Under the pieces are notes generated by a model. That model did no database searches. It was given only the letters and a program-made list of their open reading frames with translations, and was not told the origin of the DNA. DNA of 64,000 bases. Source: Mesorhizobium sp. M2A.F.Ca.ET.046.03.2.1 (GTDB taxonomy: Bacteria; Pseudomonadota; Alphaproteobacteria; Rhizobiales; Rhizobiaceae). Each line of letters starts with the position of its first letter. Within the stretch, counting starts at the first letter, position 1. The stretch is taken from positions 7,056,001 through 7,120,000 of the forward strand of contig NZ_CP034449.1 of the NCBI RefSeq assembly GCF_003952425.1, in the 5' to 3' direction. The position numbers and the translations under genes were made by a program. Below are positions 26,590-35,550 of the stretch, piece after piece.

Positions 26590-28026
26590 ATGCGGCTTGT
26601 CGTCGATCTCACCAGCATGGCGCGCTGGCTCGGCCCTCCGGTCGGCCTGGTCCGCGTGCAGCGGCATTACAGCGCGGCCGCGGCCGCGTTCACGGCCTCC
26701 GATGTGGCGTTCACGGTGTTCGACCCGGTCGACCGGGTCCTCAGGCAGGTCTCGCCGCAACTGGCGGCGGAAATCATCGCCGGAGACATCTCATGCGATA
26801 TGCATTTTTATCCGGATCCTGCCCGCGTCAAGGTGCAGTTTTACGATCGATGGCCGAACTGGGCGCGGCAGGCGCTGATGGCGATCATAAGACCGCGCCG
26901 GATCCTGATAACGGAAATCGGCGCGTTCACCCGGCACAATCCGGACAGCAGTCTTGTTCCGTTGCTTGAGCGGGTCGAAAACCGGCTGATGAAACCCAAC
27001 GAGCGACGGCTGGTCGCTCGCGACAACGGTTCACGCGTCCGGATCGTGCCGCTGCGGACGGTGGCCGGCAACAAATACGAGCCGGCGCCCGGCGACCATC
27101 TGCTTTTGATGAACAATGATTGGTCGCACACCGATATCGGGGTCATTTCGCGCGCGTGCCGCTCGGCAGGCGCGAGGCTGATCGTGCTGTTGAACGATAT
27201 CATCCCGATCCAGTTTCCCGACTGGTACAAGCGGCATGACGTCACCCGATTCACGGACTATGCGGCTCTGGCGATCAGGCTGGCGGACCGGTTCATCCTG
27301 ACGTCGAAGCGCGTCACCGCCGATATGGAGGAGCATGCCGCCGGGCTCGGCCTTCACCTGCCGGACCTGAGACTGGTCCCGCTCGGCTGCGACAGCGCGC
27401 GCAAATCGAAGGCGGACGGCTCCCTGCCGGACGGACTTGAGGCAGGTCGCTACATCCTGTTCGTTTCCACCATCGAACCGCGCAAGAACCATTCGTTGCT
27501 CATGGACGTGTGGCGGCGCCTCGTTCAGGACGGAACGGTCGCGCATAGCGGCATGAAGCTGGTTTTCGTCGGCCGCAGCGGCTGGATGGTCGATGGGGTC
27601 CTTGAGAAGCTTCACAGCCATCCCGACTACGGCCAGAGCCTTATCCATCTCGACAACGTCGATGACGGGACATTGTCCCTGCTCTACCAAGGCAGCGCGT
27701 TCTGCGTGTACCCGTCGCTCTATGAGGGATATGGACTGCCGCCCGTCGAGGCGCTGGCCTACGGAAAGGCGCTGATCGCCTCGACAGGCGGAGCCATCCC
27801 CGAAGTGGTCGGTCCATTCGGACTCTGCCTTGACCCACTCGATGTCGAAGGATGGGAAAAGGCCATGCGGGAATGGATCACCTCGCCTGAGGTCCGGACT
27901 TGCTACGAGGGGAAGGCCGGCCAATTCGTGGCGCGAAGCTGGGAGCTGGCTGGCCGAGAGACGCTGGAGGCCACCCTTGCGCCGTTCCCGGACGAGGTCG
28001 CGCCGGCGCGAGAAGGAACGCCTTAG
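26590..28026 (+). CDS. Glycosyltransferase family 4 (GT-B)
   Basis: A 478-residue transferase. A divergent N-terminal domain (about 1-270) precedes the C-terminal GT-B donor domain with YILFVSTIEPRKNHSLLMDVW, VFVGRSGW, and FCVYPSLYEGYGLPPVEALAYGKALIAS (EX7E motif), then GAIPEVVG. This arrangement is like mannosyl/rhamnosyltransferases of capsule and O-antigen clusters. It begins 13 bases after the GT2 stop, so it belongs to the same operon. Donor and acceptor are unknown. Confidence 0.85.
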   Translation: MRLVVDLTSMARWLGPPVGLVRVQRHYSAAAAAFTASDVAFTVFDPVDRVLRQVSPQLAAEIIAGDISCDMHFYPDPARVKVQFYDRWPNWARQALMAIIRPRRILITEIGAFTRHNPDSSLVPLLERVENRLMKPNERRLVARDNGSRVRIVPLRTVAGNKYEPAPGDHLLLMNNDWSHTDIGVISRACRSAGARLIVLLNDIIPIQFPDWYKRHDVTRFTDYAALAIRLADRFILTSKRVTADMEEHAAGLGLHLPDLRLVPLGCDSARKSKADGSLPDGLEAGRYILFVSTIEPRKNHSLLMDVWRRLVQDGTVAHSGMKLVFVGRSGWMVDGVLEKLHSHPDYGQSLIHLDNVDDGTLSLLYQGSAFCVYPSLYEGYGLPPVEALAYGKALIASTGGAIPEVVGPFGLCLDPLDVEGWEKAMREWITSPEVRTCYEGKAGQFVARSWELAGRETLEATLAPFPDEVAPAREGTP

Positions 28027-28139
28027 GCTCGGCCACGCCCGGCCGCCGCAGGGTTCCGCCTTTGCTGGACGCACAACCCCTTTCGGTCTAGCTTCCTTTC
28101 ACCGCACGACCGGTGGTGAATTTTCGAGGGAGATGAACC

Positions 28140-28694
28140 ATGACTTTGCCAAGCGACGCTCTCAGAGACGCAATCGGCCAGACGCGGGACAAATGGGGAT
28201 GGTTCGTGGCGCTCGGCGTGCTGCTGCTGATCTTCGGCGGCATCGCCTTCGGCAATCTGTTCATCGCCACCGTCGCCTCGGTGTATGTCGTCGGCTGGCT
28301 GATGCTGATGGCTGGCATCATCGAGATCATCCACGCTTTCGGGGTCAAGACCTGGGGACGTTTCTTCTATTGGCTGCTGAGCGGCCTGCTCTACGCCGTC
28401 GCCGGCTTTTTCGCCTTCGACAACCCGCTGCTCGCCTCGGCGGTGCTGACGCTGCTGCTGGCCATCGCGCTCATCGCCTCGGGACTTTTGCGATCCTGGG
28501 TAGCCTTCAGCCACCGGCCGGAGCAAGGCTGGGGATGGCTGCTCGCGGCCGGCATCATCACCATTCTGCTCGGCCTGATGATCGCCATGGGCTGGCCGGT
28601 CAACAGCCTTTGGGTGCTTGGCATCTTCCTGGCGATCGACCTGGTCTTCCAGGGCTGGAGTTTCATCGCCATCGGGCTGGCCTTGAAACGGTAA
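28140..28694 (+). CDS. HdeD family membrane protein (DUF308)
   Basis: A 184-residue inner-membrane protein with six hydrophobic segments arranged as three DUF308 repeats: WGWFVALGVLLLIFGGIAFGN, YWLLSGLLYAVAGFFAF and WGWLLAAGIITILLGLMIA. HdeD is linked to acid resistance in E. coli, but most rhizobial homologues are uncharacterised. A GAGGGAG ribosome binding site precedes the ATG at 28140. It is convergent with ribF. Confidence 0.88.
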   Translation: MTLPSDALRDAIGQTRDKWGWFVALGVLLLIFGGIAFGNLFIATVASVYVVGWLMLMAGIIEIIHAFGVKTWGRFFYWLLSGLLYAVAGFFAFDNPLLASAVLTLLLAIALIASGLLRSWVAFSHRPEQGWGWLLAAGIITILLGLMIAMGWPVNSLWVLGIFLAIDLVFQGWSFIAIGLALKR

Positions 28695-28705
28695 GCGACA
28701 GGCGA

Positions 28706-29689
28706 TCAGAACGCGATTTCGGCGTCCAGTTGCGAGAGCGGGCGCACGCCCGCCAGCAGCGCCCTCGCCTCTGCCTCGTCCGTTTTCATCTGCGCCACCA
28801 GCGCGTCGAGGCCGTCGAATTTGAGTTCCGGCCGCAGGAAGCCGAAGAACGACACCTCACAGGTCTCGCCATAGAGATCGCCGGAAAAATCGAAGACGTA
28901 GGTCTCGAGCAGCGGCGCGCCATTGTCGTCGACGGTCGGGCGGCGGCCGAAGCTGGCGACGCCGTCATGAAGCGTGCCGTCGGCACGGCGGAAGCGGACG
29001 GCGTAGATCCCCTCCCTCAGGGCGGCTTCCGGCGAAAGCCGCATGTTGGCGGTCGGGTAACCGAGCGTGCGGCCAAGCTGCTGGCCGCCGACCACCTCGG
29101 CCTCGACGGTGAAACGGTAGCCGAGCAGGCCGGCGGCCTCCTCCACCTTGCCTTCGGCGAGCAGTCCACGGATGCGGCTCGACGAGACAACTTCGGCGCC
29201 TTCATCGCGGAAGGCGTCGACGAGGGTCACGCCGAAGCCATGCCGTTCTCCCGCCGCCATCAAGAAGGCCGGGCCGCCCTGGCGGTCCTTGCCGAAATGA
29301 AAGTCGAAGCCGGTAACGGCATGGTGGATGCCGAGATTCTTCTCCAGCACATCGGTCACGAAAGCCTCGGCGGAGAGGGAGGCGAAATCGCGCGTGAACG
29401 GCTGCTCGACCAAGGCGGCGAAGCCAAATCCGGCGAGCAGCCGCGCCTTCATCGGCGGCGGCGTCAGCACGAAGAGCGGCACCTGTGGCCGGAACACCTT
29501 GCGCGGATGCGGCTCGAAGGTCAGCACCAAGGCGGGCACGCCATTGCGGCCGGCCTCAGCCAGCGCGCGCTCCAGGACGGCCTGATGGCCGCGATGGACG
29601 CCGTCAAAATTGCCGATCGCCACGACGCCGCCGCGCAAATGCGCAGGCAGCGGCGCGGCTGTGGAAAGACGTTCGAAGGCTTGCGTCAT
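28706..29689 (-). CDS. ribF: Bifunctional riboflavin kinase / FAD synthetase RibF
   Basis: A 327-residue enzyme that phosphorylates riboflavin to FMN and adenylates it to FAD. The N-terminal nucleotidyltransferase domain has GNFDGVHRGH (26-35) and an SSSRIRGLL-type region (VVSSSRIRGLLAEG). The C-terminal flavokinase domain has GRTLGYPTANM and GIYAVRF. Length and domain order match the bacterial bifunctional enzyme. It is 32 bases downstream of a HAD-type phosphatase gene in the same direction. Confidence 0.95.
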   Translation of the reverse strand: MTQAFERLSTAAPLPAHLRGGVVAIGNFDGVHRGHQAVLERALAEAGRNGVPALVLTFEPHPRKVFRPQVPLFVLTPPPMKARLLAGFGFAALVEQPFTRDFASLSAEAFVTDVLEKNLGIHHAVTGFDFHFGKDRQGGPAFLMAAGERHGFGVTLVDAFRDEGAEVVSSSRIRGLLAEGKVEEAAGLLGYRFTVEAEVVGGQQLGRTLGYPTANMRLSPEAALREGIYAVRFRRADGTLHDGVASFGRRPTVDDNGAPLLETYVFDFSGDLYGETCEVSFFGFLRPELKFDGLDALVAQMKTDEAEARALLAGVRPLSQLDAEIAF

Positions 29690-29721
29690 GTCAAAGCGCC
29701 CGTCATGGCCAGACTATCAAC

Positions 29722-30570
29722 CTATTGCAGGCGCGGAATGACGGCGACCGGCCGGTAGCCGTGCTTTTCGAGAAAGGCCGCCAGCCTTGCGGGATCGTCG
29801 CCATGCTCACGCGCGTGGATGCCGCCCGAGACATAGAGCACGTCAAAGCCGTTGTCGGCCGCGCCCTTGACATCGGTCATCATGCCGTCGCCGATGGCGA
29901 GAACCTCGCTTCGTTCGACGGCGCGGCCAAGCAATCCGGCGACCTCCTTCATCGCGACATGGTAGATCGGCGCGAAGGGCTTGCCGGCAATCAGCGTACG
30001 GCCGCCCAGTTGCGCGTATTCCCGCGCGAGCGCGCCGGCGCACCAGATGGTCCGCTCGCCGCGCTCCACCAGGATATCCGGATTGGCGCAAATGAAAGGC
30101 AGGTTGCGGGCGCGCAGCCGATGCAGCAGTTCGGCATAGTCGGCGGGCTTCTCGACCTCGTCGTCATAGAGACCGGTGCAGACGACACCCGAGGCCTCGA
30201 ATTCCTCGACAAGATCGACATCGAGCCCGTCATAGAGCGTGAAATCGCGCTCCGGCCCGATATGGAAGATCCGCCTTGGGCCGTCGGCGATCAGGTCGCG
30301 CGTCACGTCGCCGGAAGTAACGACCCGGTCACAGGCGTCGGCGGGAACACCGATCGCCTTCATCTGGGCAATGACGTCGGCGCTGCGGCGCGGCGAATTG
30401 GTGATCAGCACGACAGGCACGTTGGCCGCGCGTGCCCGGGCAAGCGCGGCGGCGGCCGCCGGAAAATGCCATTCGCCATTGTGAACGACGCCCCAGACGT
30501 CGCACAGTATGGCCGCGTAGCGCCCCGCCAGATCGTCGAGCGAAGCGATGATGTCGGGCGAATCCGCCAT
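29722..30570 (-). CDS. HAD superfamily hydrolase, TIGR01459 type
   Basis: A 282-residue HAD phosphatase. Motif I is ILCDVWGVVHNGEWHFPA (Asp nucleophile), motif II is VVLITNSPRR, and motif III/IV is GKPFAPIYHVAMKEV with IGDGMMTDVKGAADNGF, the NagD-like class IIA cap arrangement. ATG 30570 is chosen by family start; longer in-frame versions exist to 30678. The neighbouring ribF suggests a flavin-related or nucleotide-phosphate substrate, but the substrate is not known. Confidence 0.88.
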   Translation of the reverse strand: MADSPDIIASLDDLAGRYAAILCDVWGVVHNGEWHFPAAAAALARARAANVPVVLITNSPRRSADVIAQMKAIGVPADACDRVVTSGDVTRDLIADGPRRIFHIGPERDFTLYDGLDVDLVEEFEASGVVCTGLYDDEVEKPADYAELLHRLRARNLPFICANPDILVERGERTIWCAGALAREYAQLGGRTLIAGKPFAPIYHVAMKEVAGLLGRAVERSEVLAIGDGMMTDVKGAADNGFDVLYVSGGIHAREHGDDPARLAAFLEKHGYRPVAVIPRLQ

Positions 30571-30853
30571 GCCGTGTCCCTGATTTCGATTCCTGGCAGG
30601 CCGCGACAGACTGTCGGCCACGGACGGTCCCGCATAACCGAAGCGTTTGATCCTGTCACGAGCTTTCCCGATCACCACAGGCCCGAGCCTCGATCTCGCT
30701 CGCCCGGACTCACAGGGTTAACGCGCAGTCAAAAAGGCGGTGCGTTCTTGATGGTTTCGCGCAAGCTGAAATTTAACGATTTATGACTATGGTACGACAG
30801 CAACTGCGACCATGGTCGTATCTCGGCACGGATCCTTGGCGGGGGTAAATGCA

Positions 30854-33800
30854 ATGATCCGCGATTTTTTTCGCGACAGGCGGGGTAATTACGCCTTGAT
30901 GACGGTCATCACAATGATACCGCTGATGGGCGCCGTGGCGATTGCCGTCGACTACACCGAGTTGATCAGGCAGAAGCAGGAAACGCTGAACGCGCTAGAC
31001 GCGGCGGGGCTCGCAACGGCACAGCAGATCGTCGCCGGTGCCAGCGACGCCGACGCGAAGACCTACGCTAAAAGCTTCTTCGAGGCCAACCTGAGGCATG
31101 TCCTTCCGGCGAACGCGACGCTGGCGGTAACCCTGCCGAACAACAACGCCGGCGGCGGCACGCTGGTCCTCGAGGCCGCGCTGCAATACAAGCCTTATTT
31201 CCTGCCGGCTGCGGTCGCGCTACTTGGCGGAACGCCCGGCCAGACGACCGTCAACTTCTCGGCCAGGTCCGAGATCCGCCTCAAGAACACGCTGGAAGTG
31301 TCGCTGGTGCTCGATAATTCGGGCTCGATGAGCGACATCTCCCCCACTGGAGGCCAGCAACGCATAGCGCTGCTCAAGACCGCCGCCACCGAACTGGTGA
31401 ACATGCTTGCCGGCCAAGCGGATCTGATGAGACAGATCGACAGGCCAGTGCAGTTCTCACTGGTGCCGTTTTCGGCTTCGGTCAATGTTGGTCCAGCCAA
31501 CAAGGATAAAGCCTGGATGGATCTGGACGGCATTTCACCGATCCATCACGAAAATTTCGATTGGACGAAGATGTCCAAGACCGCTTCTGGCGATCCAAAC
31601 AAGTATATTGAGAAAGTTGGTGACGCTCGCTGGAAGCGCGGCAGTGGTTGGGGCGCGGGACAGAACACCCCAATGACCCGCTTCAAGCTCTACGAGGAGA
31701 TGACGGCCACGACCCGGACCTGCACCAAGAAGCGGTCCAATGGCAGTTGCCAAACCTATTCTACCCCCACAACCGGACAGTATGAAGCCTGGAAAGGCTG
31801 TGTGGAGGCGAGGCCTTATCCCTACAATGTCGACGACACGACGCCGACAGCGAGCAAGCCCGCCAGCCTGTTCGTACCGATGTTCGCGCCGGACGAAGCA
31901 GGTAATCTGTGGACCGACAGCACACGCACCAGCACAAATTCCTGGGGCTACAGCAACAACTGGTGGATAGATTCGAGCGACGGTCTGTCGGTGCCTCAAC
32001 GCCAAGCGGATATGCGGAAATATTTTCTAACCAAACCGTACGACGCTTCGACCGTGTCGGCAGACGACGGCCCCAACGCAGGTTGCACGACGAGCCCAAT
32101 CACACCGTTACAGGATGTAGCGACGACCGCTGGTAAGCAGACGATCCTCAGCGCCATAGATGCGATGACACCTACCGGCAACACCAACGTGCCGGAGGGA
32201 CTCGCATGGGGCTGGAGGACTCTCTCCAGCAATGAGCCTTTCACCGAGGGCCGAGATAACAACGAAAGAGGCAACGACAAGGTTGTCATCGTGCTCACGG
32301 ACGGTGCCAATACCTACAGCTCAGTCAACGACAGCAGCTATGCCAATAACAGATCGACCTATGCCGCCTATGGATATACAGGACTGGTATATCCCGGTTC
32401 GGGCTCGGTGACCCGCCTGTTCATGAACACCAGCTCAGCCGTCGGCAAAAGTACCTATACCGACGCGAACTATACCGCCGCTCTCGACGAGCAGATGCAA
32501 ACGCTGTGCGCCAACGCCAAGGCCAACAACATCATCGTCATGACGGTTTCCCTTGATCTCAGCATTCAAAAAACAGCCGAGAAGAAGGCGATCTCGGCGC
32601 TTACCGCCTGCGCATCGGATTCGCGGTTCCGCAGGGTCCAACCGACCCGAGCAAGCCCGCGAAGTTGTTCTGGAACTCGACCGGCGCCACGCTGTCGGAC
32701 GACTTCAAGGCGATCGGCAGCGAATTGTCGAACCTGCGCATCGTCAGTTGAGCACAATAAGCGGGGCTGCTCGAGCAAAATGCGCAAATTATGGCACCAA
32801 TTCTGCCGTGACCGCCGCGGCAACTATGCCCTCGTGACGGCAGTCGCCATGGTTCCGCTGATGGGAGCCTTGGCGGTGGGGGTCGACTTCACCGAGCTCA
32901 ACCGCGAGAAGCAGATGGTGCTCAACGCGCTCGACTCGGCCAATTTCGCCTCCGCGGTGCGCCTTTCGCAGGGTGCGTCGGACGACGAGATCAAGGCCTA
33001 TGCGGCTGCCTTCCTGAATTCCAATCTCAACGCCATCGATCCCGCCAACATTGCGCTCGATGTCGCGCTGCCGAGCAGCCAAACCGGCGGCGGCTTGATG
33101 AAGCTTTGCGCGACGCTCACCTATCATCCCTATTTCCATCCGGCGGCGGCGCTGCTCAGCGGCGCATCAGACGGCGACGCGCATAAGCCGATCCAGGTCG
33201 AGATGTGTTCCCAGGTGCGGCTGAAGAACACCCTGGAAGTGGCGATGGTGCTCGACAATTCGGGCTCCATGACAACGCCCGGCACCGGCTCGGGACAGAA
33301 GCGCATCGACCTGCTCAAGCAGGCCGCCAAGCAACTCGTCGACACGCTGGCGCTGCAGGCAGCGCAGATCAAGCAGATCGACAAGCCGGTGCAGTTCAGC
33401 CTCGTGCCATTCGCGGCCTCGGTCAATGTCGGGCCGAGCAACGACAACGCCCCCTGGATGGACACCTACGGGCTGTCGCCGATCGCCAACGAGAATTTCG
33501 ACTGGTCGACGCTAAACGCCCCCGACAAATACGCTCAGAAAATCAACGGCATCTGGTATAAAAAAGGCACCGGCTGGGGTCCGGCGGAAGGCCAGATATT
33601 GACCCGATTCGAGCTCTATCGGGATATGAAGGTCGTCACCAGCCACGAACGCATCGCCGGCAGCAAGCGGGTCGTCTGCGACAAGTACCGATCCAATCAT
33701 ACCTGTTCCGATAGCCACGACGAATACGACTACAACGACACCTATGGCCCGTTCGCCAGCTGGCAGGGTTGCGTGGAAGTGCGGCCATATCCCTACAATG

Positions 33801-34753
33801 TAGACGACACGCCAGCCTCCGGCGGCCCCAACAACACCGGCATCGGCGTCGGAGATCCGGCGACCATGTTCGTGCCGATGTTCGCGCCGGACGAACCCGG
33901 CAACCATTGGAAAGTGACGCAGGATCCCGACGAGCCGAACCCGGTCACCTACGGCGCCGCCAACAGCTGGTGGAACGACGACCCGTCGAGCACCACCGGC
34001 AAGACCAGGCAGTCGAACATGGCCAAGTATTTCATGCCGCGGCCGATCGATGCGCCGGTGCTGTCGAAGGGCGCGGGCCCGAACTACAGCTGCACCACCA
34101 CGCCAATCACACCGCTCACCGATGTCACCCAGACCGATGGGCTCGCAGCCATCAAGGCGGCGATCGACCTGATGCAGCCCAACGGCAACACCAATGTGCC
34201 CGAAGGCATGGCCTGGGGCTGGCGCACCGTCTCCAGCGCCCCGCCCTTCACCGAGGGGAGGCCGGAAACCGAGCGCGGCAACGACAAGGTGGTCATCGTG
34301 CTCACCGACGGCGAGAACACCTATTCGACGGTCAGCTCGGACCCGGCCGGCAACAAGTCGACCTATGCCGCCTATGGCTATACCGGCGTCGGCTATAACG
34401 GCACCTCGGTCACCCGCCTGTTCGGCGGCACGTCGAGCGCGATCGGCCAGTTCAACTATTCGTCGAGCAACTACACCGCGGCGATGAACGAGCAAATGGC
34501 GAAGCTGTGCGACAATGCCAAGGCCGGCAATATCATGGTGATGACGGTGGCGCTCGACATGTCCTCGACCAGCTCGAGCGACCAGAAGGCCATGGCGGCG
34601 CTGAAAGCATGCTCTTCCGAGTCCCGCTTCCGCAAGGATCCGACCGATCCCAGCAAACCGGCAAAACTGTTCTGGAACGCAACGGGGGCGACGCTGTCCG
34701 ACAACTTCAAGGAAATCGCCAACGAGTTGTCGAACCTGCGCGTGGTCGGGTAA
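30854..34753 (+). CDS. Fused tandem TadG-like proteins (pilus assembly/VWA), two copies in one frame
   Basis: As sequenced, one open frame of 1299 residues holds two complete TadG-like proteins. Copy 1 begins MIRDFFRDRRGNYALMTV, has one transmembrane segment (about 15-33) and a VWA MIDAS motif DNSGS (Asp154, Ser156, Ser158). Copy 2, from Met at 32780, has FCRDRRGNYALVTA and a second DNSGS. Both contain RPYPYNVDDT, FVPMFAPDE, GNTNVPEG and GNDKVVIVLTDG. Copy 1's last 40 codons are out of frame because of a one-base loss near 32635. Without it, copy 1 would stop at 32751. Members are secreted or membrane-anchored proteins linked to Flp/Tad pili. No other tad genes are nearby. Confidence 0.75.
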   Translation: MIRDFFRDRRGNYALMTVITMIPLMGAVAIAVDYTELIRQKQETLNALDAAGLATAQQIVAGASDADAKTYAKSFFEANLRHVLPANATLAVTLPNNNAGGGTLVLEAALQYKPYFLPAAVALLGGTPGQTTVNFSARSEIRLKNTLEVSLVLDNSGSMSDISPTGGQQRIALLKTAATELVNMLAGQADLMRQIDRPVQFSLVPFSASVNVGPANKDKAWMDLDGISPIHHENFDWTKMSKTASGDPNKYIEKVGDARWKRGSGWGAGQNTPMTRFKLYEEMTATTRTCTKKRSNGSCQTYSTPTTGQYEAWKGCVEARPYPYNVDDTTPTASKPASLFVPMFAPDEAGNLWTDSTRTSTNSWGYSNNWWIDSSDGLSVPQRQADMRKYFLTKPYDASTVSADDGPNAGCTTSPITPLQDVATTAGKQTILSAIDAMTPTGNTNVPEGLAWGWRTLSSNEPFTEGRDNNERGNDKVVIVLTDGANTYSSVNDSSYANNRSTYAAYGYTGLVYPGSGSVTRLFMNTSSAVGKSTYTDANYTAALDEQMQTLCANAKANNIIVMTVSLDLSIQKTAEKKAISALTACASDSRFRRVQPTRASPRSCSGTRPAPRCRTTSRRSAANCRTCASSVEHNKRGCSSKMRKLWHQFCRDRRGNYALVTAVAMVPLMGALAVGVDFTELNREKQMVLNALDSANFASAVRLSQGASDDEIKAYAAAFLNSNLNAIDPANIALDVALPSSQTGGGLMKLCATLTYHPYFHPAAALLSGASDGDAHKPIQVEMCSQVRLKNTLEVAMVLDNSGSMTTPGTGSGQKRIDLLKQAAKQLVDTLALQAAQIKQIDKPVQFSLVPFAASVNVGPSNDNAPWMDTYGLSPIANENFDWSTLNAPDKYAQKINGIWYKKGTGWGPAEGQILTRFELYRDMKVVTSHERIAGSKRVVCDKYRSNHTCSDSHDEYDYNDTYGPFASWQGCVEVRPYPYNVDDTPASGGPNNTGIGVGDPATMFVPMFAPDEPGNHWKVTQDPDEPNPVTYGAANSWWNDDPSSTTGKTRQSNMAKYFMPRPIDAPVLSKGAGPNYSCTTTPITPLTDVTQTDGLAAIKAAIDLMQPNGNTNVPEGMAWGWRTVSSAPPFTEGRPETERGNDKVVIVLTDGENTYSTVSSDPAGNKSTYAAYGYTGVGYNGTSVTRLFGGTSSAIGQFNYSSSNYTAAMNEQMAKLCDNAKAGNIMVMTVALDMSSTSSSDQKAMAALKACSSESRFRKDPTDPSKPAKLFWNATGATLSDNFKEIANELSNLRVVG
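32630..32640 (+). other. Probable one-base deletion (frameshift site) in TadG-like copy 1
   Basis: At 32630-32640 copy 1 reads CGCAGGGTCCA before ACCGAC. Copy 2 has twelve bases, CGCAAGGATCCG, before ACCGAT. Shifting frame here restores PTDPSKPAKLFWNSTGATLS and the ending ELSNLRIVS plus a TGA at 32749-32751. This mirrors the ELSNLRVVG end of copy 2. Confidence 0.8.
32780..34753 (+). CDS. TadG-like VWA protein, copy 2 (independent start)
   Basis: If copy 2 is translated on its own, it is 657 residues from ATG 32780: MRKLWHQFCRDRRGNYALVT, one transmembrane segment, then a large extracytoplasmic part with the VWA motif DNSGS (Asp159, Ser161, Ser163). Cysteine-containing segments (CDKYRSNHTCSDSH) could form disulfides outside the membrane. 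The start is in the same frame as the copy 1 fusion and lacks a strong ribosome binding site. Before the deletion in copy 1 the genes were probably separated by 28 bases and translated one after the other. Confidence 0.6.
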   Translation: MRKLWHQFCRDRRGNYALVTAVAMVPLMGALAVGVDFTELNREKQMVLNALDSANFASAVRLSQGASDDEIKAYAAAFLNSNLNAIDPANIALDVALPSSQTGGGLMKLCATLTYHPYFHPAAALLSGASDGDAHKPIQVEMCSQVRLKNTLEVAMVLDNSGSMTTPGTGSGQKRIDLLKQAAKQLVDTLALQAAQIKQIDKPVQFSLVPFAASVNVGPSNDNAPWMDTYGLSPIANENFDWSTLNAPDKYAQKINGIWYKKGTGWGPAEGQILTRFELYRDMKVVTSHERIAGSKRVVCDKYRSNHTCSDSHDEYDYNDTYGPFASWQGCVEVRPYPYNVDDTPASGGPNNTGIGVGDPATMFVPMFAPDEPGNHWKVTQDPDEPNPVTYGAANSWWNDDPSSTTGKTRQSNMAKYFMPRPIDAPVLSKGAGPNYSCTTTPITPLTDVTQTDGLAAIKAAIDLMQPNGNTNVPEGMAWGWRTVSSAPPFTEGRPETERGNDKVVIVLTDGENTYSTVSSDPAGNKSTYAAYGYTGVGYNGTSVTRLFGGTSSAIGQFNYSSSNYTAAMNEQMAKLCDNAKAGNIMVMTVALDMSSTSSSDQKAMAALKACSSESRFRKDPTDPSKPAKLFWNATGATLSDNFKEIANELSNLRVVG

Positions 34754-34840
34754 GGCGAGCTGGCGTAAAGGGCAATCCCATCAAGCCCTTGCGACGTTTG
34801 ACGAAGCGGCGCACATCTCGGGAACTTTCCGGAGATCCCG

Positions 34841-35473
34841 ATGCCTGACGCCGCCAACCACCTCACCTTCGCGCTGATCTGCCTGGGCATGGTGCTCACA
34901 CCCGGCCCGAACATGATCTACCTCATCTCGCGCTCGCTGTCGCAAGGGCCGAAGGCGGGGCTGATCTCGCTCGGCGGCGTGGCGCTGGGCTTCCTGTTCT
35001 ACGTGATCTCGGCGGCCTTAGGCATCACGGCGCTGATCTTCGCCGTGCCTTTTGCCTACGACGCGCTGCGCTTCGCCGGCGCGCTCTATCTGTTGTGGCT
35101 CGCCTGGCAAGCGCTCAAGCCCGGCGGACGCTCGCCCTTCCAGGTCCGCGAATTGCCCAGGGACAGGCCGCGCAAGCTTTTCGTCATGGGGCTGATGACC
35201 AACCTGCTCAACCCGAAGGTCGCGGTGCTCTATCTGTCGCTGCTGCCGCAGTTCATCAATCCGGCCAAGGGCCATGTTCTGTCGCAGCTTTTGGTGCTTG
35301 GCGTGACGCAGATCTCGATCAGCCTCACCGTCAACGCCATCATCGCGGTGACCGCCGGCTCGATCGCGAATTTCCTTGCCGGACGACCGTTCTGGCTGGT
35401 CGTCCAGCGCTGGATGATGGGCACGGTGCTGACGGCGCTGGCGCTCAAGATGGCGACCGAGGCGCAGAGATAG
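34841..35473 (+). CDS. LysE/RhtB family amino acid exporter
   Basis: A 210-residue inner-membrane translocator with about six hydrophobic segments. It has the family signature MVLTPGPNMIYLISRSLSQGPKAGL near the N-terminus and VMGLMTNLLNPKVAVLYLSLLPQFI in the middle. It probably exports amino acids or related metabolites. GGAG precedes the ATG. It is convergent with a DUF2189 gene over a hairpin. Confidence 0.93.
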   Translation: MPDAANHLTFALICLGMVLTPGPNMIYLISRSLSQGPKAGLISLGGVALGFLFYVISAALGITALIFAVPFAYDALRFAGALYLLWLAWQALKPGGRSPFQVRELPRDRPRKLFVMGLMTNLLNPKVAVLYLSLLPQFINPAKGHVLSQLLVLGVTQISISLTVNAIIAVTAGSIANFLAGRPFWLVVQRWMMGTVLTALALKMATEAQR

Positions 35474-35537
35474 GGCGCATTGATATTCAGGTGAGGCCGG
35501 CCGCGAATGGCGCCCTGACCTGAATCCCAACGCACCC
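35473..35537. terminator. Imperfect 20-base palindrome between convergent lysE-type and DUF2189 genes
   Basis: GGGCGCATTGATATTCAGGT and ACCTGAATCCCAACGCACCC pair at about 16 of 20 positions. The inner eight (ATTCAGGT 35485-35492 / ACCTGAAT 35518-35525) are perfect. It fills the gap between two convergent genes, so it is a plausible bidirectional terminator despite lacking a long T-tract. Confidence 0.5.
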
Positions 35538-35550
35538 TACGGGCCTACCT

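Noticed and set aside
32566..32823. Programmed frameshifting as the explanation for the TadG-like fusion
   Set aside because: I see no slippery heptamer or stimulatory stem at 32630-32640. Comparison with copy 2 points to a simple one-base loss.
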